Assembly (NCBI GenBank): GCA_021827445.1
Contig: JAKAVW010000012.1
Location: 1 to 22,014 of the forward strand
Reading direction: 5' to 3'
DNA length: 22,014 nucleotides
From: Pseudomonadota bacterium
Lineage (GTDB): Bacteria; Pseudomonadota; Gammaproteobacteria; Acidithiobacillales; Acidithiobacillaceae
Positions 1-6,717 of this stretch are shown in pieces (position 1 is the first letter of the stretch; each line of letters begins with the position of its first letter). Under the pieces are notes generated by a model. It had not been told where the DNA came from. It did not search any database and worked only from the letters and a program-made list of their open reading frames with translations. The translations under genes and the position numbers were made by a program.

Positions 1-1861
1 GCTCGGTCATGGAACAGTGCTGGCCCAGTTCCTGCAGTGCCTTTTTGGGGAACCACTTGGGCTCCGCACCAGCCGCATCCAGCAAGGCCTGAATACCGCG
101 GTGCACCACGAGATCCGGATAGCGGCGGATGGGCGAGGTAAAGTGGGTATAAGCCGGGAAGGCCAGACCGAAATGCATGCCGGTATCCACGGTATAGTAC
201 GCCTGTGAAAGACTGCGCAGAATAACGGTCTGAACCAGACTGGAATCACTGCGCTCACGGGTATCTTCGATGATTTTCGCCAGATCAGCACTGCGCGGAT
301 GGGCAGGCAAACGCACCGGCACGCCGAGTTCACCCAGGAAACGGCGCAAATCTTCGAGCTTTTCACTCGTGGGCTCTGGATGGACCCGATAAAGCATGGG
401 CAATTCGTGAATTCTGAAGAATTGCGCTGCACACACATTGGCCGCAAGCATGCATTCTTCGATGATCCGATGCGCGACATTGCGGGTAACCGCCACGATT
501 TTTTCAATGCGCAACTGATCATTGTAAACAATGCGGCTTTCCTGTGAGTCAAACTCAATAGTGCCCCGCCGCTCACGGGCCTTGGCAAAACTTTCGTAGA
601 GGCGGTGCAGGGCCTCCAAGTGCGGGACCATGGCCGCGTCCTGCGCCCTTAAGTCCCCATCACCCGCCAATATGGCCGCCACTTCATCGTAGGTAAAACG
701 GCGTTGAGAGCGCATGACGCCCCGGTCAAAGCGGAAGCGCTGCACCTCGCCCGTCGCATCCATCTCCATTTCACAGAGCATGCAGAGGCGATCCACATGA
801 GGGTTGAGGGAGCAGAGTCCGTTGGACAGTATCTCGGGCAGCATGGGAATCACCCGCCGCGGGAAATAGACAGAATTACCGCGGGTCACCGCCTCCTTGT
901 CCAGTGCAGAGTCCGGGCGCACATAAGTGGCTACGTCAGCGATGGCGACAATCAGGCGAAAACCATTTTCGATTGCCTCGGCGTAAACCGCGTCGTCAAA
1001 GTCCTTGGCGTCGGCGCCATCAATGGTGACCAGCGGCAGGTCTCTCAGATCGCGGCGACCTTCCTTCATCGCCTCCGGTACCATCTCCGAGAAGTGCGTG
1101 ATTTCGGCAAGCACTTCTCCTGACCACTGATGTGGCAGACCATAGTTACGGACGGCAATTTCGACTTCCATACCTGGGGCCATGTGCTCACCGAGAATCT
1201 CGACGATGCTCCCTTGTGGCATATTGCGCCCATCGGGGTACTGAGTAATTTGGAGCGTGACAATCTGTCCGTGTACGGGTGCCAATTCACCACCCTCTAC
1301 CACCCCGAACTCCTGGGGAATACGGCGGTCTTCGGGAACCACGTAGTGCACACCACCATCCGCGTAGTAACGGCCCACAATCTCTTTGAGCGCGCGCTCC
1401 AGAATGCGCACAACCGCGCCTTCAATACGTCCGCGCCGATCCTCCCCTACCGCCCGTCCCAGAATCGTATCGCCATGGAACACCTTGCGCATTTCCCGCG
1501 GAGAAAGGAAGAGATCCTTTCCGCCTCCCTCGGGAATCAGGAAACCAAAGCCGTCGGGATGGGCGCTCACCGTGCCGCGCACCAGTTCCATGGCTTCTAC
1601 GATGCCATAGGCACCACGCCGGTTGCGCACCAGTTGACCATCCCGCTCCATAGCCCGCAGACGACGCCTTAAGGCTTCCTGATCATCTTCGGCGACTTCC
1701 AGTTCAGCGATCATGTCTTCTAAGGTGAGTGGCTGACCGGCACCCTCCAGAAAGCTGAGAATATACTCCCGACTGACGATCGGCCGTTCATATTTTTCTT
1801 TTTCCCGCTCAAACATAGGATCACGCTCACTAAGCGATGCAGGTTCTTGTGTTTCCGGCAT
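1..1861 (-). CDS. rnr: Ribonuclease R, 3' end outside the window
   Basis: Processive 3'-to-5' exoribonuclease that degrades structured RNA in the cytoplasm. The minus-strand frame from ATG 1861-1859 (MPETQEPASL) is open to the window edge, giving about 620 residues of a family usually near 750-820. In order I see an N-terminal winged-helix region (about residues 28-80), a cold-shock/OB segment (FGFLIPEGGGKDLFLS), the RNB catalytic domain with the metal-binding Asp cluster GADAKDFDDAVY (about residues 280-290, near base 1000) and RVIPMLPEILSNGLCSLNP, and near the edge HFTSPIRRYPDLVVHRG. The C-terminal S1 and basic tail would lie outside. The start is supported by GAGGAG about 8 bases upstream. 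It is divergent from tRNA-Leu, whose -35 element touches the rnr start codon. RNase II/VacB family membership is certain; RNase R rather than RNase II is favoured by the winged-helix N-terminus. Confidence 0.96.
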   Translation of the reverse strand, partial: MPETQEPASLSERDPMFEREKEKYERPIVSREYILSFLEGAGQPLTLEDMIAELEVAEDDQEALRRRLRAMERDGQLVRNRRGAYGIVEAMELVRGTVSAHPDGFGFLIPEGGGKDLFLSPREMRKVFHGDTILGRAVGEDRRGRIEGAVVRILERALKEIVGRYYADGGVHYVVPEDRRIPQEFGVVEGGELAPVHGQIVTLQITQYPDGRNMPQGSIVEILGEHMAPGMEVEIAVRNYGLPHQWSGEVLAEITHFSEMVPEAMKEGRRDLRDLPLVTIDGADAKDFDDAVYAEAIENGFRLIVAIADVATYVRPDSALDKEAVTRGNSVYFPRRVIPMLPEILSNGLCSLNPHVDRLCMLCEMEMDATGEVQRFRFDRGVMRSQRRFTYDEVAAILAGDGDLRAQDAAMVPHLEALHRLYESFAKARERRGTIEFDSQESRIVYNDQLRIEKIVAVTRNVAHRIIEECMLAANVCAAQFFRIHELPMLYRVHPEPTSEKLEDLRRFLGELGVPVRLPAHPRSADLAKIIEDTRERSDSSLVQTVILRSLSQAYYTVDTGMHFGLAFPAYTHFTSPIRRYPDLVVHRGIQALLDAAGAEPKWFPKKALQELGQHCSMTE

Positions 1862-1889
1862 TGACAAATGCTCCTCAATAAATGATTAT
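1861..1889 (+). promoter_or_regulatory. Sigma-70 promoter of tRNA-Leu
   Basis: A perfect -35 hexamer TTGACA lies at 1861-1866, followed by a 17-base spacer and GATTAT (4 of 6 matches to TATAAT) at 1884-1889. The predicted transcription start, near 1896, is 2-3 bases before the mature tRNA 5' end. The -35 shares base 1861 with the rnr start codon, and the spacer covers the rnr Shine-Dalgarno. Confidence 0.65.
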
Positions 1890-1898
1890 TCCGTCCAC

Positions 1899-1985
1899 GC
1901 CGAGGTGGCGGAATTGGTAGACGCGCTAGGTTCAGGTCCTAGTGAGCGAAAGCTTGTGCTGGTTCGAATCCAGTCCCCGGTACCA
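1899..1985 (+). tRNA. tRNA-Leu (anticodon CAG), CCA encoded
   Basis: The 87-base cloverleaf has a long class II variable arm (GAGC-GAAA-GCTT), D-arm GGAATTGGTAGA, anticodon stem CTAGG/CCTAG with loop TTCAGGT giving anticodon CAG, T-arm GCTGG-TTCGAAT-CCAGT, discriminator A73 (the leucine identity base) and an encoded CCA at 1983-1985. The acceptor stem is imperfect: GCCGAGG against CCCCGGT gives a G1-U72 wobble and an A5-C68 mismatch, where G at position 5 would restore pairing. It stands alone with its own promoter and terminator. Confidence 0.95.
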
Positions 1986-1992
1986 CAAACAG

Positions 1993-2032
1993 AGCAAGCA
2001 AGGAATCTACAGATTTCTTGCTTGCTTTTTTT
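1993..2032 (+). terminator. Rho-independent terminator of tRNA-Leu
   Basis: A 14-bp stem (1993-2006 with 2013-2026, one G-T pair) closes a 6-base loop and runs into seven T residues (2026-2032). It begins 7 bases after the tRNA CCA end. Read on the other strand the hairpin persists but is followed by CTGTTTG, so it may partly stop the convergent flagellar operon as well. Confidence 0.9.
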
Positions 2033-2041
2033 ATACCCATG

Positions 2042-2191
2042 CAGCGTCCCTCAACGCTGTTGCCACATTGTTTAATCATGTGTTGCAACCCAAAGTACCC
2101 TCCAAAAGCAGCCGCCGGGCACCAACCCGCATATTGGGCGTATCTTGCGGGATGATCCTTTACTTGTCCAACAAGGGCAGGTCTCAGCCCT
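2042..2191. repeat. Hairpin-rich spacer between tRNA-Leu and flhB-like gene
   Basis: No ORF here is credible. The stretch holds several inverted repeats: AGCGT/ACGCT around 2043-2057; a larger stem GTTGC-CACAT / ATGTG-tt-GCAAC at 2059-2089 (10 pairs, two-base bulge, nine-base loop); CCCGCA/TGCGGG at 2126-2151; and AGGGC/GCCCT at 2174-2191, which sits on the stop codon of the minus-strand flhB-like gene. None has a T-run, so they are not classical terminators; they could protect or end the minus-strand mRNA. Confidence 0.4.
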
Positions 2192-2486
2192 ATTTGATAT
2201 GATCCTGGAGATTCGCGGCCCCATCCTGTTCTATGCGGTAAACCCATGCCAAAATCTCCGCAACCGCCTGATAGAGTTGTGGCGGAATCTGCTGATCGAG
2301 ATCAATCTGCATTAACAGGCTGACCAGCTCCTTTGACTCATGCACGAAAACCCCTGCTTCACGGGCTTTCGCAATGATTTGCTCAGCAACCAGCCCCCGC
2401 CCCTTCGCCACCACCATAGGGGCCGAATCCTTGCCAGGATAGCGCAAGGCCACGGCATTGCGTGAGTTTTCCGGCTTATTCCCCAT
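2190..2486 (-). CDS. FlhB C-terminal-domain-like protein (EscU/YscU/HrcU switch family)
   Basis: A 98-residue soluble protein matching only the cytoplasmic C-terminal part of FlhB: NAVALRYPGKDSAPMVVAKG, then a helical stretch ending LYQAVAEILAWVYRIEQ, closely parallel to the corresponding part of the full FlhB in this window (YAVALRYAEGDTRAPVLLAKG ... LYRAVAELLAYLYQL, near 18300-18530). It lacks the four membrane segments, and the autocleavage NPTH is not conserved (ENSR at the aligned place). In known systems such FlhB-C paralogues (FlhX type) can interact with the export gate or substitute for the cleaved FlhB fragment; that role here is inference. Its start overlaps the end of the FliK-like gene by 11 bases, so the two are translationally coupled, and FliK is the natural partner of FlhB-C. 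Confidence 0.9.
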   Translation of the reverse strand: MGNKPENSRNAVALRYPGKDSAPMVVAKGRGLVAEQIIAKAREAGVFVHESKELVSLLMQIDLDQQIPPQLYQAVAEILAWVYRIEQDGAANLQDHIK

Positions 2487-3555
2487 CGCCTGTATGGATC
2501 TTGTGCTGCGTTACGCGCAAACCCAGTGCCTGCAGAGCCGCCTCCAAATCCCCCCAGCGATTTCTTAGAGCGTCCGCCTGATCCGCCATAATAGCCAAAC
2601 TCAGTGTATTGCGATGCAAGCGCAGCTTCGCCTGAATACTCCCCAAATGAGGCAGATGCAATGTCAATGTGCTGTCCCAATGCTGGGCGGCCTCCCGATC
2701 CGCAGTCGCTGCCTGTCCATGATCGCCCGTATGCTCATCGCGTCGACTGATCATCCATTGCACGAACTGCCCCGGCCATACTGGGCCGATCCAGTTGATT
2801 TGCTGCTGGTTCAGCACCTGAATCTGCTGGCCCACAAGGCTGGTGAGAGCTCCGGGCAACGCGGCAGACGTAAAACTGACCGGCGGTCTTCCGAGGTTTG
2901 CAATCTGCGCGTATGTCATCGCCCCCGCGACACGACCTGGCAAGACCGGCTCCGAGGCTTGACTGACCGACAGAGCAGAGACTACCCTCCGAGCGCCTTG
3001 ACTCACAGGTGTCGGCACCGGGGATAACGGCCCATTTTGTGGCTCTGCGCGCAGATTTTGCAGCGGCAGTTGACCCTGCACCCAAGCTGCCAGGTGACTT
3101 TCATAAAAGAGTCCGCTCTGATTTATGGACTGTTGCAGCATTTGCGCCAGCGACGCACTTTCTATGGGAGGTTGGGGCAGCAGGGGCTGGATTCCGCGGA
3201 GCGCGCTGCCACCCTCTGCTGGAGGCCAATCGAGAAGAGATTGCACAGTATTCGACAAACCTACACGGTCTGGTAACCGCACTGCTGCCGAAGTCGCAAG
3301 CAGAAAGGTGGGGCGGGCGCCACCACTCAAATAGAGCAACTGCAAGCGCTCTCCCGTTGCCCACTGGCCGGGCAAGTGAAAAGCCAGCGTTTTACCTGCG
3401 ACCTCTATAAGCGTCTGCACCTGAGAGCTTCGCAAAACCCGCCCCTCCAGGGTGGTGCCAGGTGTTATACTTTTCGCCAGTGCCGTAGCCACATGGGAAT
3501 TAAGTACCGCATCAACAATGCGCATGGGCACCAGGGCGTTAGCGGAGGGTGTCAT
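2476..3555 (-). CDS. FliK-like flagellar hook-length control C-domain protein
   Basis: 359 residues. The C-terminal 70 residues (LTLHLPHLGSIQAKLRLHRN ... LEAALQALGLRVTQHKIHTG) match the Flg_hook/FliK C-terminal fold, in which a LPxLGxVxAxL strand pair is followed by a helix with L..L...L..LG. The N-terminal part (GTTLEGRVLRSSQVQTLIEV ... FHLPGQWATGERLQLLYL) looks like a small beta domain; the middle is low-complexity, rich in Ser, Pro, Gln and Ala. True FliK measures hook length and switches export specificity through FlhB-C. Pairing with an FlhB-C-like gene 11 bases overlapping, and lack of hook genes nearby, suggest a second FliK-type protein rather than the main one, but I cannot see the rest of the genome. 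The ATG shares one base with the upstream TGA (TGATG coupling); no strong Shine-Dalgarno is seen. Confidence 0.85.
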   Translation of the reverse strand: MTPSANALVPMRIVDAVLNSHVATALAKSITPGTTLEGRVLRSSQVQTLIEVAGKTLAFHLPGQWATGERLQLLYLSGGARPTFLLATSAAVRLPDRVGLSNTVQSLLDWPPAEGGSALRGIQPLLPQPPIESASLAQMLQQSINQSGLFYESHLAAWVQGQLPLQNLRAEPQNGPLSPVPTPVSQGARRVVSALSVSQASEPVLPGRVAGAMTYAQIANLGRPPVSFTSAALPGALTSLVGQQIQVLNQQQINWIGPVWPGQFVQWMISRRDEHTGDHGQAATADREAAQHWDSTLTLHLPHLGSIQAKLRLHRNTLSLAIMADQADALRNRWGDLEAALQALGLRVTQHKIHTGDGE

Positions 3556-3917
3556 CAGGGTGATGACCGACTTTTAAGGCGGATCAGGAGCTCTGCCTCT
3601 TCCTCCCCGATCTGGCAGGTGCTGGCAATGTAGTGCGCGTTGCGCCCGGAATCGGCCAGCATATGGGCGCGCTGATAGCGGTTTACCTCGTCACCCTCCT
3701 CCGGCAAGGACCAAGCATCAATTGCTCTGTCAGGCGCGTTGCGCGCTTCCGCTTCTTTTTGCGACTGGCCGACAATGATACGCCGCACCGCCTCTTCCAA
3801 CGCGCGCGTGCGTTCTTGTGAAATTTGTAAAGCAGCCAACAGGTGACGCTGCAAACGCCACAGCATCGCTTGAGCAGCAATGATAATCAACGCGATAACC
3901 AGCAAAATAAACCACAT
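3555..3917 (-). CDS. DUF2802 single-pass membrane protein
   Basis: 120 residues. An N-terminal hydrophobic helix (residues 2-20, WFILLVIALIIIAAQAMLW) is followed by a charged, probably coiled-coil stretch (about 21-60) and a C-terminal helix-turn-helix-like DUF2802 segment (YQRAHMLADSGRNAHYIASTCQ... EEEAELLIRLK). Proteins of this family often occur in polar flagellar gene neighbourhoods of gammaproteobacteria; their function is not established. I chose ATG 3917 because the membrane helix then starts at residue 2 and AAAGGA lies 9 bases upstream; the open frame continues to 4010 but that extension overlaps ycgR and has no domain character. It lies 19 bases after ycgR and is coupled to the FliK-like gene. 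Confidence 0.85.
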   Translation of the reverse strand: MWFILLVIALIIIAAQAMLWRLQRHLLAALQISQERTRALEEAVRRIIVGQSQKEAEARNAPDRAIDAWSLPEEGDEVNRYQRAHMLADSGRNAHYIASTCQIGEEEAELLIRLKSRSSP

Positions 3918-3936
3918 CAGCCTGCATCCTTTGTGA

Positions 3937-4728
3937 TCATGTTTCCCACCAGCGCTTGATCCTGCCTTTCCAGGACGCGGGTTCTGCCTTGGCAGAACTG
4001 CGTAACCCAATGCTCAACAAACGTAAGATTTCCCGGTCACGGGTCTGCACATATTGCGCGACTTTCTCCTGATCTGCAGCGGGTGGATCCTGAAACGCAA
4101 CTCCCAGAATAACACCAGAGACATCCGCCGCATAAGTATCCACAAAACGTACGATGGCTGGCATATGCAGTGGCGCACTGTCACGGATACCGAAAATGAT
4201 TTGCGGTATCTGCTCCCCCGGCAAAAAAGGGAAATCTTTTGGACGACGGCTAAGAATGCGCAAGCCACCTGCACTGATGTCCTGCATCCGTCCTGTAATC
4301 ATCTGCGCGCCCTGCCGATACACCTCTACCTGATCCGGATCCTGCACGGTCGGCGGGACCCGGTATAACTGCCGACGCTGCAGTTGATAAAGGGCATCCG
4401 GGTGGCGGATCACGACCACCTCTTTTTCCATCCGAACTATGTTGCTACGGAATCCGCTAAGCAGACCATCAAGACGGGCAATAATCGTAACAGACGATTC
4501 CGGGCACACGTTCTGCGGAAAATTGAGCGGGACATCCACCCAGAGAAACTTCTCCTGCATGTCGAGCAGTAGCGTATTGAAACTCTCGGTGTGATCGTCC
4601 AGCCACAAGGTACAAAAAGTATGATCCTGAATGAGGCTACTCAGGATGTTAGTCGCATGCAACCAAGAACTGACCCGATAGCGTTCAGCAAAGAGGTGCT
4701 GGCGGGCCTCATGAATCTGTTCCGTCAT
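3937..4728 (-). CDS. ycgR: Flagellar brake protein YcgR, PilZ domain
   Basis: 263 residues. YcgR binds c-di-GMP and slows the flagellar motor by contacting the rotor and/or MotA. The N-terminal half (about 1-112) fits the YcgR_N beta domain; the C-terminal half is a PilZ domain with both c-di-GMP motifs intact: RxxxR at R119-R123 (RQLYR) and DxSxxG at D150-G155 (DISAGG). I chose ATG 4728 (MTEQIHEARQ), with AGAGGAAA 10-12 bases upstream; an in-frame extension to 4893 encodes Arg/Gly-rich sequence and would cover the intergenic hairpin. It is the first gene of the block ycgR-DUF2802-fliK-like-flhB-like. Placement among two diguanylate cyclases and the motAB genes makes a motor-brake role likely. 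Confidence 0.93.
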   Translation of the reverse strand: MTEQIHEARQHLFAERYRVSSWLHATNILSSLIQDHTFCTLWLDDHTESFNTLLLDMQEKFLWVDVPLNFPQNVCPESSVTIIARLDGLLSGFRSNIVRMEKEVVVIRHPDALYQLQRRQLYRVPPTVQDPDQVEVYRQGAQMITGRMQDISAGGLRILSRRPKDFPFLPGEQIPQIIFGIRDSAPLHMPAIVRFVDTYAADVSGVILGVAFQDPPAADQEKVAQYVQTRDREILRLLSIGLRSSAKAEPASWKGRIKRWWET

Positions 4729-4919
4729 CGTTATTGTTTTCCTCTCTGTCTCCCGGCCGGGATTCCAACCGGCCCTGCCTGTCACACCAGACCCCTGCTT
4801 TTCTATCATCTTAGCAGCACTCGGTCGACCTGTCCCGTCAGTCTGGCAATCTTGCCGATCTCGTCTAATCTCCACCAGACTGGGGTAGAACATCAGTGAG
4901 ACAGACGAGGGGAGAGTGT
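4729..4919. promoter_or_regulatory. Divergent intergenic region between ycgR and the globin-like gene
   Basis: This 191-base gap must carry promoters for both directions. I see a strong palindrome GGCCGG-8-CCGGCC (4755-4774) in what would be the ycgR leader; an 8-bp inverted repeat CAGTCTGG/CCAGACTG with a 28-base spacer (4839-4846 and 4875-4882); and a short palindrome GGCAA-TC-TTGCC (4845-4856) overlapping its left arm. A weak minus-strand sigma-70 candidate is GGGACA (4831-4836), 17 bases, TAAGAT (4808-4813). No sigma-54 or sigma-28 site with correct spacing is visible. A Shine-Dalgarno GAGGGGAG (about 4907-4914) precedes the globin-like ATG. Confidence 0.4.
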
Positions 4920-5459
4920 ATGGATTTTTTAGACATCGTGAACAAAGATCAGAACCTGGCGATTTTTGTGCAAATGGCAGGGCTGAAAGAGACAGATGTG
5001 CATCTCATTCAGTCTGCTGCACCCCAGGCACTGGCGCTGCTGCCGGAAGTCGTTGCCCTCTTCCTGCAGCACCTGAAGACCGTCCCCGAAGTAGAGCAGA
5101 GGCTCGCGGCTGCACATCAGGATTTTCCGCGACATCTGACGCATTGGTTAGGCAACCTGTTCACGGGTCCGCACGATCAGCAGTTTCTGGAAGCCCAGCA
5201 TCAGGAGGGCAGCAACAATGTGCAGAAACGCATTCCACCGCTCTATACCGCTTTTGCCATGAGCTTTTTGCGAGCCGCTTTACCGCAATTATTAGGTACC
5301 CACGGCGTTTCTCAACAATACAGCGAAGGCGCTTTAACAGCAGCCATCCTGCGCATGCTGGATCTCTGTCAGTATCTCACGGACCGCGCTTATACGGCAC
5401 GCCTGCTGGAAGTAACCGGCATCTCAAAAACCTTGTTAGATCGCCTCATGACGGTATGA
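4920..5459 (+). CDS. Globin-fold (protoglobin / globin-coupled-sensor type) single-domain protein
   Basis: 179 residues, all helical, with no output domain. The region HWLGNLF-TG-HDQQFLEAQ...RIPPLYTAF (75-112) follows the globin-coupled-sensor pattern (F.G..D..F......I...H.RIGL.P.WY.GAF in HemAT). In an ungapped hand alignment from F81 the proximal heme ligand His falls on N100 (GSNNVQKRI), so heme binding by the usual ligand is doubtful; H85 and H94 are nearby alternatives. Some stressosome RsbR proteins also use a heme-free globin fold as a sensor. The ATG at 4920 has GAGGGGAG upstream. The stop is one base before the ATG of the EAL-HDOD gene, so the two are probably co-translated and work together as separate sensor and output; that is inference. 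Family assignment is good but made by eye. Confidence 0.75.
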   Translation: MDFLDIVNKDQNLAIFVQMAGLKETDVHLIQSAAPQALALLPEVVALFLQHLKTVPEVEQRLAAAHQDFPRHLTHWLGNLFTGPHDQQFLEAQHQEGSNNVQKRIPPLYTAFAMSFLRAALPQLLGTHGVSQQYSEGALTAAILRMLDLCQYLTDRAYTARLLEVTGISKTLLDRLMTV

Positions 5460-5460
5460 A

Positions 5461-6717
5461 ATGAACTCGGAATTTGCGAACACGCCCGCGCTTGATGCTA
5501 CCCAAGAACTCGTTGCCCGCCAAGCCATTCTGGGTCACCATGGCGAGGTGATAGGCTATGAACTGTTTGCGCGAGAAGAAGCCAGCGGACCACTGGAAGA
5601 TCCGTTCCTTTGCTCGGCCCGAGTACTGATAAAAACATTCAGCGTATTCAATATCGAACAGTTACTCGGTGGAAAACCAGCTTTTATTAATTTTACCAAT
5701 AGCAATTTTGATGAAAAAAGTTTAGAACTTTTTCCAGCCACACAAGTGATTCCAGAATTTACCATTACCGAAGCGCCAACCCGTGAGTTTATTGGTAATA
5801 TTATAAATTTGCGCAAATGTGGCTTTCGCCTCGCTTTGGACCGTTTTGAAGCGGCGCCATGGCAGATCGGTTTACTCAAGGTCGTGGATTTCGTCAAAAT
5901 AGATACCTACCTCAATGAACCCAGCGAATGGGAAGCGTGGATACAACTAGTTCGCAAAGCTGATCTTGCAAATAATCCAGCCATTATCGCTACTCGGGTT
6001 GAGACCCAAAACATGGCGCGACACTGCTTTGAGGCGGGGGTAGATTATAGCCAGGGTTACTATTTCATGCGTCCGGAAATTATCAGTGGGAGAAGTCTTG
6101 CTGCCAATCAGCGCACCATCTTCAATCTGTTAAACCTGCTTGCCGAAGAGAATCCAGTCGGTGATATCGAAGAAACTTTTCGCCGCGATCCTGGCTTATC
6201 TTTTCAGTTACTCCGCTATCTGAATTCTGCAGGACTGACCCGTGGCCAGGAAATTGACAGTATTCGCCGGGCGCTCATTTTACTGGGCAGACACCCCTTG
6301 CAACGCTGGTTAACGCTGTTGCTTTTTGCCAGCCAAGGTGCGCGTAAAACGCCGTTGCTAACGATGGCCGCGACTCGCGCACGCCTTGCTGAGCTGCTAC
6401 GTGAGCGTTCTCCTAAACTGGATGCGCAACCACTGGCACTGCATCGCTCATTTTTAGCGGGTATGCTCTCCCTGCTGGATGTCTGCCTCAATCAACCACT
6501 GCCTGAACTGCTGGATGAGTTGCGACTATCACGGGAAATGCATGCCGCCATACTGCGGCATGAGGGGGAAGATGGCATGCTGCTACTTATCGTCGAGGCG
6601 GCCGAAAGTGGCAATATCGAGGTCGTGCGGAATGTTGGTCAAGCGCTGGGCTTATCGGTAGCAGACATCACCAACATGTCGCTGGAGTCCATGGCCTGGG
6701 CAGCGAGTTTAAAATAG
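5461..6717 (+). CDS. EAL-HDOD protein (YuxH/CdgJ type), probably without phosphodiesterase activity
   Basis: 418 residues. The N-terminal EAL-like domain (about 15-215) keeps E34 (ELF in place of EAL), N78, E104, D127, K146, E181 and Q198 (DYSQGYYFMRP). It has R128 where the DDFG motif needs its second Asp, a reshaped following loop (FEAAPW), and T178 in place of the Glu of the AEGVE motif, so metal-dependent c-di-GMP hydrolysis is unlikely. The C-terminal part (about 225-405) is an HDOD domain (IEETFRRDPGLSFQLLRYLN ... IRRALILLGRHPLQRWL), a protein-interaction module. Vibrio CdgJ of this architecture affects motility. It starts one base after the globin-like gene and its last 9 bases overlap the 3' end of motB on the other strand. 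Confidence 0.9.
   Translation: MNSEFANTPALDATQELVARQAILGHHGEVIGYELFAREEASGPLEDPFLCSARVLIKTFSVFNIEQLLGGKPAFINFTNSNFDEKSLELFPATQVIPEFTITEAPTREFIGNIINLRKCGFRLALDRFEAAPWQIGLLKVVDFVKIDTYLNEPSEWEAWIQLVRKADLANNPAIIATRVETQNMARHCFEAGVDYSQGYYFMRPEIISGRSLAANQRTIFNLLNLLAEENPVGDIEETFRRDPGLSFQLLRYLNSAGLTRGQEIDSIRRALILLGRHPLQRWLTLLLFASQGARKTPLLTMAATRARLAELLRERSPKLDAQPLALHRSFLAGMLSLLDVCLNQPLPELLDELRLSREMHAAILRHEGEDGMLLLIVEAAESGNIEVVRNVGQALGLSVADITNMSLESMAWAASLK

Noticed and set aside
1939..2247. 102-codon minus-strand frame ending in VPGTGFEPAQAFAH
   Set aside because: This is a translation of the antisense of tRNA-Leu and its terminator, a frequent misannotation.
4845..4870. TGGCAATCTTGCC as sigma-54, and GCCGATCT as a sigma-28 -10 element
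   Set aside because: GG-to-GC distance is 9 instead of 12 for sigma-54, and there is no TAAA-like element 15 bases before GCCGATCT.
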